A stretch of DNA of 17,107 nucleotides from an uncultured Bacilli bacterium (lineage in GTDB: Bacteria; Bacillota_I; Bacilli_A; RF39; UBA660), in the NCBI GenBank assembly GCA_947591175.1, contig CANQDB010000017.1, positions 1 to 17,107 on the forward strand, in the 5' to 3' direction. This document shows positions 14,230 to 17,107 of this stretch, piece by piece. Position numbers and translations under genes: made by a program. The first letter of the stretch is position 1; every line of letters begins with the position of its first letter. Below the pieces are notes generated by a model, which was not told the DNA's origin, did no database searches, and was given only the letters and a program-made list of their open reading frames with translations.

Positions 14230-15004
14230 TTCGTTCAATCACTTCCTTAGCTAAATTTAAATAAGCTTCAGATCCTCTACTTTTAGGATCATAAGCAATA
14301 ATTGGTTTGCCATGAGAAGGAGCTTCTGTTAGACGAATAAGTCTTGGAATTATCGTATTGTAGACACGTTCTTTAAAATATTTTCTTATTTCTTCAACTA
14401 CTTCTAATCCTAAATTTGTTCTAGAATCTAACATGGTAAGTAAAACGCCTTCGATATTTAGATTAGGATTTGAGTTCTTTTGGGCTAGGACGATCGAGTT
14501 TAATAATTGGGTTATTCCTTCGAGAGCAAAAAACTCACATTGTACAGGGATGATTACTGAGTTAGAAGCAGCTAAAGCATTCGAAGTCAAAATATCTAAA
14601 GATGGTGGGCAATCGATAATTATATAGTTAAATTGGTCTTGAACTTGACTCAAAGCATTTTTTAAAGCAAGACCTCTGACGAAATGTTCATCCTCTTGTT
14701 CTTTTTCAGTTAATTCGTATACGGCTCCTGCTAAATGGATGACTGATGGTAATAAAAATAAATTTTTATATTTGGTACGAATAATTGCTTCTTCTGTTTT
14801 ACAGTTAGCAAGAATTGCATCGTGAATACTTAAATCTATATCACCTTTATTGATTCCAAGACCAGTTGTGGCATTTCCTTGAGGATCTAAATCTACTAAT
14901 AAAACTCTCTTTCCTAAAAGGGCTAAGGAAGCTGAAAGATTGATACTCGTTGTAGTCTTTCCTACTCCACCTTTTTGATTTACTAACGATATAATCTTTC
15001 CCAT
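14216..15004 (-). CDS. soj: Chromosome-partitioning ATPase ParA/Soj
   Basis: A deviant Walker-type ATPase that works with Spo0J in origin segregation and, in Bacillus, regulates DnaA. Walker A KGGVGKTTTSIN lies at about residues 10-21, followed by LLVDLDPQGNATTGLG, Walker B IIIDCPPSLDILT and the PVQCEFFALEGI and RLTEAPSHGKPI segments that match Bacillus Soj closely. Length is about 262 aa. Two adjacent ATGs exist; the second (15002-15004, MGKIIS) matches the Soj N-terminus and is better spaced from AAGGTGA. It is first in the soj-spo0J-mscS-DUF951-abgT operon, with an extended -10 promoter upstream. Confidence 0.97.
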   Translation of the reverse strand: MGKIISLVNQKGGVGKTTTSINLSASLALLGKRVLLVDLDPQGNATTGLGINKGDIDLSIHDAILANCKTEEAIIRTKYKNLFLLPSVIHLAGAVYELTEKEQEDEHFVRGLALKNALSQVQDQFNYIIIDCPPSLDILTSNALAASNSVIIPVQCEFFALEGITQLLNSIVLAQKNSNPNLNIEGVLLTMLDSRTNLGLEVVEEIRKYFKERVYNTIIPRLIRLTEAPSHGKPIIAYDPKSRGSEAYLNLAKEVIERNGNI

Positions 15005-15035
15005 CATCCATCACCTTTTCTTTTCATGTATTATT

Positions 15036-15044
15036 ATTGTATCA
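15036..15044 (-). promoter_or_regulatory. Likely extended -10 promoter of the soj operon
   Basis: On the minus strand TGATACAAT is an extended -10 (TGn plus TACAAT). The -35 position 17 bp upstream reads TTTCCT, which is weak. Transcription would start about 20-25 bases before the soj ribosome binding site. Confidence 0.5.
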
Positions 15045-15110
15045 AAAAATAGATGTTTAGGAAACGATTTTTGATGGAAAAATAAAAATAATTTGTGACT
15101 ATTTTAAATA

Positions 15111-15141
15111 AAAGAAAAAGGCTTTTGTTTGGGAAGCCTTT
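15111..15141 (-). terminator. Intrinsic terminator after the noc-like gene
   Basis: On the minus strand AAAGGCTT pairs with AAGCCTTT (8-bp stem, 9-nt loop) and runs into TTTTTCTTTT. It separates noc from the soj operon. Confidence 0.85.
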
Positions 15142-15159
15142 ATATATTTTACAATTATT

Positions 15160-16470
15160 TTATTGATTTTTATCAATACTGATATTGATTTGATATTTGT
15201 TTTCAAAATCCATCTCATCGACATGAATTACAAAACCATTTGACTCTAATTGCGTAACTAAGTCACGAATACGTCCAACAGCAGATTTTAGATTTGAAAC
15301 TGCTTCAGAGTTAATTGTTGAGTCTACTGTCGGTGGTGTAGAATTGTTTGCTGATGCAAGGGAATCTACAGGAGTAGAATTATTAACATTTCTAAACTCA
15401 TTTAAAAGACTTTCAGTATTAGTAAATGGTTGATATGGAATGTTATTCGCTGGATGAACTTCTTCCTCTAGATTTTCAATATCATCCAATTGAAGTGGCA
15501 TTGGCTGAGTTTGAGGCGAAACATTTTCATCAGGTAAAATCAAAGGAGTATCATTTATTAAATCCATATCTTGAACCTTATCATTCTTTGGTTCTGGCTT
15601 TGGTGATTCTTGATCTTCTTCATCAAAATTAGGAATAAAACGGAAAGAAGATGATGATGGAATGCCTTCAGTTGAGGCATCAGTAGAAGATTGTGAAGAT
15701 TCATTCTTTTCAGATGAATCCATTGATTCTATTTTATTTTCAGTTTCTATTGGTTCTTGATTTTGAACAGGATTCAAATCAGGAACTGGATTCATGTTTG
15801 GTATTAAATTATCATTAGGCATATTCACATCTCCTACTGCTGGATTTGAATCTTGCTTAAAAGGTTCTCCAGTCATAGCTTTAATTTCGTTATCGAGATC
15901 TCTTACAGTCATCTTATTATCAATAATCTTATTAAGTAATTTAATTTGACTTTCTTTATCTTTGACATTTAAGAGACTGCGGGCATGCCGTTCAGATATT
16001 TTATTAGTTAATAGGGCTTCTTGAACTTCATCAGGTAAAGCAAGTAACCGAAGTTTATTAGCAATTGCGGCTTGAGATTTACCCATTGTCTTACCTAATT
16101 CTTCTTGAGTCATCGTATCTAAATCTAGGATTTTTTGATAAGTTCTCGCTTCTTCGATAGCGGTTAAATCTCGTCTTTGTAAGTTTTCAAGTAAGGCTAC
16201 TTTTGAACTTTCTTTATCATCTAGGTCACGAATAATAGCAGGAATTTTGGTAAGTCCTGCAATAATAGATGCCTTATAACGACGTTCCCCAGCAATAATT
16301 TCGTATTTATCTCCTATTTTGCGAACAATAATTGGTTGGATTACTCCATGTTCTTTAATAGAAGCGGCTAGTTCATTTAAGGCTTTCTCATCAAAAATTT
16401 CTCTTGGTTGAAAGCGATTTGGAATAATGTCGTCAACAAATAATTCGACAATTTCTTTATCCATATTCAT
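15160..16470 (-). CDS. noc: Noc-like ParB-family protein with long linker and extra C-terminal domain
   Basis: A 436-aa ParB-family protein, about 150 residues longer than usual. Residues 6-200 closely resemble Bacillus Noc (VDDIIPNRFQPR; GERRYKA at 61-67; LLENLQRRDL at 93-102; HTH GKSQAAIANKLRLL at 130-143; ISERHARSL). The specificity positions read Gln133, Lys139, Ala144 and Arg161, three of four as in Noc, so Noc-box rather than parS binding is predicted. The amphipathic N-terminal membrane helix of Noc is absent. Residues about 201-385 are a Pro/Asn/Ser/Glu-rich, probably disordered linker with an NPV repeat (NMNPVPDLNPV). Residues about 386-436 form a compact helix-strand domain (LKSAVGRIRDLVTQLES, then FVIHVDEMDFENKYQINISI) that I do not recognise. 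The ATG follows GAGGT at seven bases. It has its own promoter and terminator. A ParB paralogue with another role remains possible. Confidence 0.85.
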   Translation of the reverse strand: MNMDKEIVELFVDDIIPNRFQPREIFDEKALNELAASIKEHGVIQPIIVRKIGDKYEIIAGERRYKASIIAGLTKIPAIIRDLDDKESSKVALLENLQRRDLTAIEEARTYQKILDLDTMTQEELGKTMGKSQAAIANKLRLLALPDEVQEALLTNKISERHARSLLNVKDKESQIKLLNKIIDNKMTVRDLDNEIKAMTGEPFKQDSNPAVGDVNMPNDNLIPNMNPVPDLNPVQNQEPIETENKIESMDSSEKNESSQSSTDASTEGIPSSSSFRFIPNFDEEDQESPKPEPKNDKVQDMDLINDTPLILPDENVSPQTQPMPLQLDDIENLEEEVHPANNIPYQPFTNTESLLNEFRNVNNSTPVDSLASANNSTPPTVDSTINSEAVSNLKSAVGRIRDLVTQLESNGFVIHVDEMDFENKYQINISIDKNQ

Positions 16471-16515
16471 ATTGTGTACCTCACTTTTTATTCTTTTTAT
16501 TTACCCTATGTTACC

Positions 16516-16544
16516 ATTATAGTTTATTTTTAGACTTTTTACAA
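16516..16544 (-). promoter_or_regulatory. Promoter of the noc-like gene
   Basis: On the minus strand TTGTAA (16539-16544) and a perfect TATAAT (16516-16521) are separated by 17 bp. The -35 lies in ATTAAGTTGTAA, which resembles the core of the repeats at 16576-16708. Confidence 0.75.
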
Positions 16545-16571
16545 CTTAATTTTTTTTATTTTATTTTGTTC

Positions 16572-16587
16572 TTACTTGGACAAGTAA
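16572..16587. promoter_or_regulatory. 16-bp perfect palindrome, possible operator
   Basis: TTACTTGGACAAGTAA has 7-bp half-sites around a 2-bp centre, about 28 bp upstream of the noc -35. It overlaps the inverted copy of the 18-bp repeat, which reads TTACTTGTCC on the other strand. A dimeric regulator or ParB-type binding site is plausible; this is inference. Confidence 0.55.
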
Positions 16588-16708
16588 ACGCAATTTTTAT
16601 AATATGAGTTGCATTTACTTGTCCAATATAAATTGCATTAAGTTGTCCAATATCTAATAAATGAAAAAGATGATTAACTTGTATTAACAATTGTTTTTAC
16701 TTGTCCAA
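16576..16708. repeat. Four copies of an 18-bp repeat upstream of noc
   Basis: The consensus is TTGCATTTACTTGTCCAA, usually followed by TAT. Copies: 16576-16593 (minus strand, TTGCG variant), 16609-16626, 16633-16650 (two changes, AAG for TAC-type core) and 16691-16708 (TTGTT variant). The second and third start 24 bp apart. They lie in a 400-base stretch without any minus-strand gene, close to the segregation genes. Confidence 0.8.
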
Positions 16709-16724
16709 TATTAAAAATTCTTTG

Positions 16725-16821
16725 ATTCTTTCTTATAAGAAAGAATGCCTAACCGGCGAGGTTGTTTTATAAACCTTTCCCGGCTTCTTTGCTTACTTTC
16801 TTTTCCGTAAAAGAAAGTAAG
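16725..16821. repeat. Cluster of three palindromes, REPIN/MITE-like element
   Basis: A fully palindromic 22-bp sequence (16725-16746, arms ATTCTTTCTTA) is followed by a GC-richer imperfect hairpin (16753-16783, AGGTT/AACCT inside CCGG/CCGG). A third hairpin follows with perfect 13-bp arms CTTACTTTCTTTT and a CCGT loop (16792-16821). The outer palindromes share AAGAAAG-type arms. None has a clear terminator T-run. The arrangement looks like a small dispersed palindromic element; copies elsewhere cannot be checked here. Confidence 0.55.
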
Positions 16822-16832
16822 GTCTGTCTGGC

Positions 16833-16862
16833 AAGACATTTATTATTTATATATGTTAAAAT
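16833..16862 (+). promoter_or_regulatory. Plus-strand promoter for leader ORF and downstream gene
   Basis: AAGACA (16833-16838) and TAAAAT (16857-16862) are separated by 18 bp, and the -10 is preceded by TGT, making it an extended -10. It is followed by an excellent ribosome binding site at 16875-16882. Confidence 0.55.
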
Positions 16863-16889
16863 ATCATCTCATATGGAGGTGGTTTTATT

Positions 16890-16928
16890 ATGCTTAAACA
16901 AAAGAATACTATTTCACTAAATTTTTGA
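16890..16928 (+). CDS. 12-residue leader peptide ORF
   Basis: A short ORF encoding MLKQKNTISLNF and ending in TGA. It is preceded seven bases upstream by GGAGGTGG, one of the best ribosome binding sites in the window, so translation is likely. Codons 5-10 form the left arm of a perfect 16-bp hairpin whose loop contains the stop codon. This is the layout of leader peptides that control attenuators, where a ribosome on the leader prevents the hairpin. There is no run of identical codons that would point to an amino acid, so a stalling-type signal (for example a ribosome-targeting drug) is more likely than amino acid starvation; that is inference. Confidence 0.6.
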   Translation: MLKQKNTISLNF

Positions 16929-16950
16929 AAGAACAGTGAAATAGTATTCT
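16903..16950 (+). promoter_or_regulatory. Perfect 16-bp leader hairpin
   Basis: Bases 16903-16918 are exactly complementary to 16935-16950 with a 16-nt loop (arms begin AGAATACTATTTCACT). The left arm is inside the leader ORF, so translation and folding exclude each other. No T-run follows immediately. Confidence 0.8.
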
Positions 16951-16957
16951 CACGCAC

Positions 16958-17041
16958 AATAAGTCTATCTAATTAATAGACAAACTTATTTTATCACATT
17001 CCTTTTTAATTAGATAGATATAAATTTTAATGGTTAAAAGG
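16958..17041 (+). promoter_or_regulatory. Alternative RNA structures before the plus-strand gene
   Basis: AATAAG-TCTAT (16958-16968) can pair with ATAGA and CTTATT (16976-16990), with a bulge. Alternatively TCTATCTAATTA (16964-16975) can pair perfectly with TAATTAGATAGA (17007-17018); the two share bases and exclude each other. CCTTTT (17001-17006) can also pair with AAAAGG (17036-17041), part of the next ribosome binding site. This is what a transcription or translation attenuator would look like. Confidence 0.5.
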
Positions 17042-17055
17042 GAGGATTTTTATTT

Positions 17056-17107
17056 ATGAATAACTATTATGAATTTACTAAATATGATGAAAATGGAATT
17101 GCAATGG
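17056..17107 (+). CDS. Start of an unrecognised plus-strand gene (runs off the window)
   Basis: An open frame begins ATG at 17056 and encodes MNNYYEFTKYDENGIAM before the window ends. AAAGGGAGG (17037-17045) lies ten bases upstream, which supports real translation. Seventeen residues are too few to identify a family. It is the only confident gene pointing rightwards, divergent from the noc/soj/dnaB set, and it is preceded by a leader ORF and hairpins, which suggests inducible expression. It could belong to an accessory or mobile insertion, since Bacillus-type genomes have rsmG and mnmG on this side of noc. Confidence 0.6.
   Translation, partial: MNNYYEFTKYDENGIAM

Noticed and set aside
14433..14627. 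Plus-strand ORF inside soj
   Set aside because: Antisense to the conserved ParA core with no supporting signals.
15426..15632. Plus-strand ORF inside the noc linker
   Set aside because: The linker's low complexity leaves the opposite strand open by chance; no ribosome binding site or family match.
16576..16708. CRISPR array
   Set aside because: The copies are in both orientations, unequally spaced (15-58 bases) and imperfect, with no cas genes.
16601..16720. DnaA-box cluster or oriC
   Set aside because: TTGTCCAAT matches only six of nine positions of TTATCCACA, and I saw no AT-rich unwinding element with true DnaA boxes; dnaA is not in the window.
16717..16830. Minus-strand short ORF through the palindrome cluster
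   Set aside because: The frame is open only because of the palindromes; it has no start codon with a ribosome binding site and is best read as a repeat.

Overview
The window is a chromosomal segment of a low-GC Bacillota-type bacterium (class Bacilli sensu lato; an Erysipelotrichales- or RF39-like gut lineage is my guess, with low confidence). The evidence is AT-rich codon use, strong AGGAGGTGA-type ribosome binding sites, and a gene order that matches the origin-proximal region of Bacillus: noc, soj, spo0J, mscS, DUF951, ychF, rpsF-ssb-rpsR, gdpP, rplI, dnaB, then walJ-rlmH. TGA works as a stop (for example in the ATGA overlap at 3958-3961), so the code is standard and not that of Mycoplasma.

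All confident protein genes lie on the minus strand, so transcription runs from right to left. In that order: (1) 16471-17107 is a gene-poor accessory stretch with 18-bp repeats, a cluster of palindromes, and a plus-strand promoter. That promoter drives a 12-codon leader ORF, large hairpins and the start of an unrecognised plus-strand gene. (2) noc-like parB paralogue (15160-16470) with its own promoter and terminator. (3) A tightly overlapping operon soj-spo0J-mscS-DUF951-abgT (10722-15004) ending in a terminator. (4) ychF with an extended -10 promoter. (5) rpsF-ssb-rpsR behind a structured leader. (6) A short gdpP-like DHH phosphodiesterase, rplI, dnaB, an M23 peptidase, walJ and rlmH in one operon (2745-8235). 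(7) An AGCS amino acid/sodium symporter. (8) ung plus a hypothetical gene, closed by a terminator at 65-90. (9) At the left edge, the promoter and ribosome binding site of the next minus-strand gene, whose start codon lies outside the window.

Functionally the window combines chromosome segregation and nucleoid occlusion (Soj, Spo0J, Noc), replication (DnaB, SSB), translation (S6, S18, L9, YchF, RlmH), uracil repair (Ung), c-di-AMP turnover (GdpP-like), cell-wall remodelling (M23, WalJ) and membrane transport (MscS, AbgT, AGCS).

The four places most worth a second look are: a run of nine G's inside the -35/-10 spacer of the left-edge promoter (a likely phase-variable switch); the leader-peptide/attenuator-like region in front of the plus-strand gene at the right edge; the inverted and direct 18-bp repeats upstream of noc; and the Noc variant, which lacks the usual membrane-targeting helix but carries a long disordered linker and an extra C-terminal domain. 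Several upstream GTG/TTG codons that give the longest ORFs are part of, or sit right beside, Shine-Dalgarno sequences, so I moved those starts downstream.
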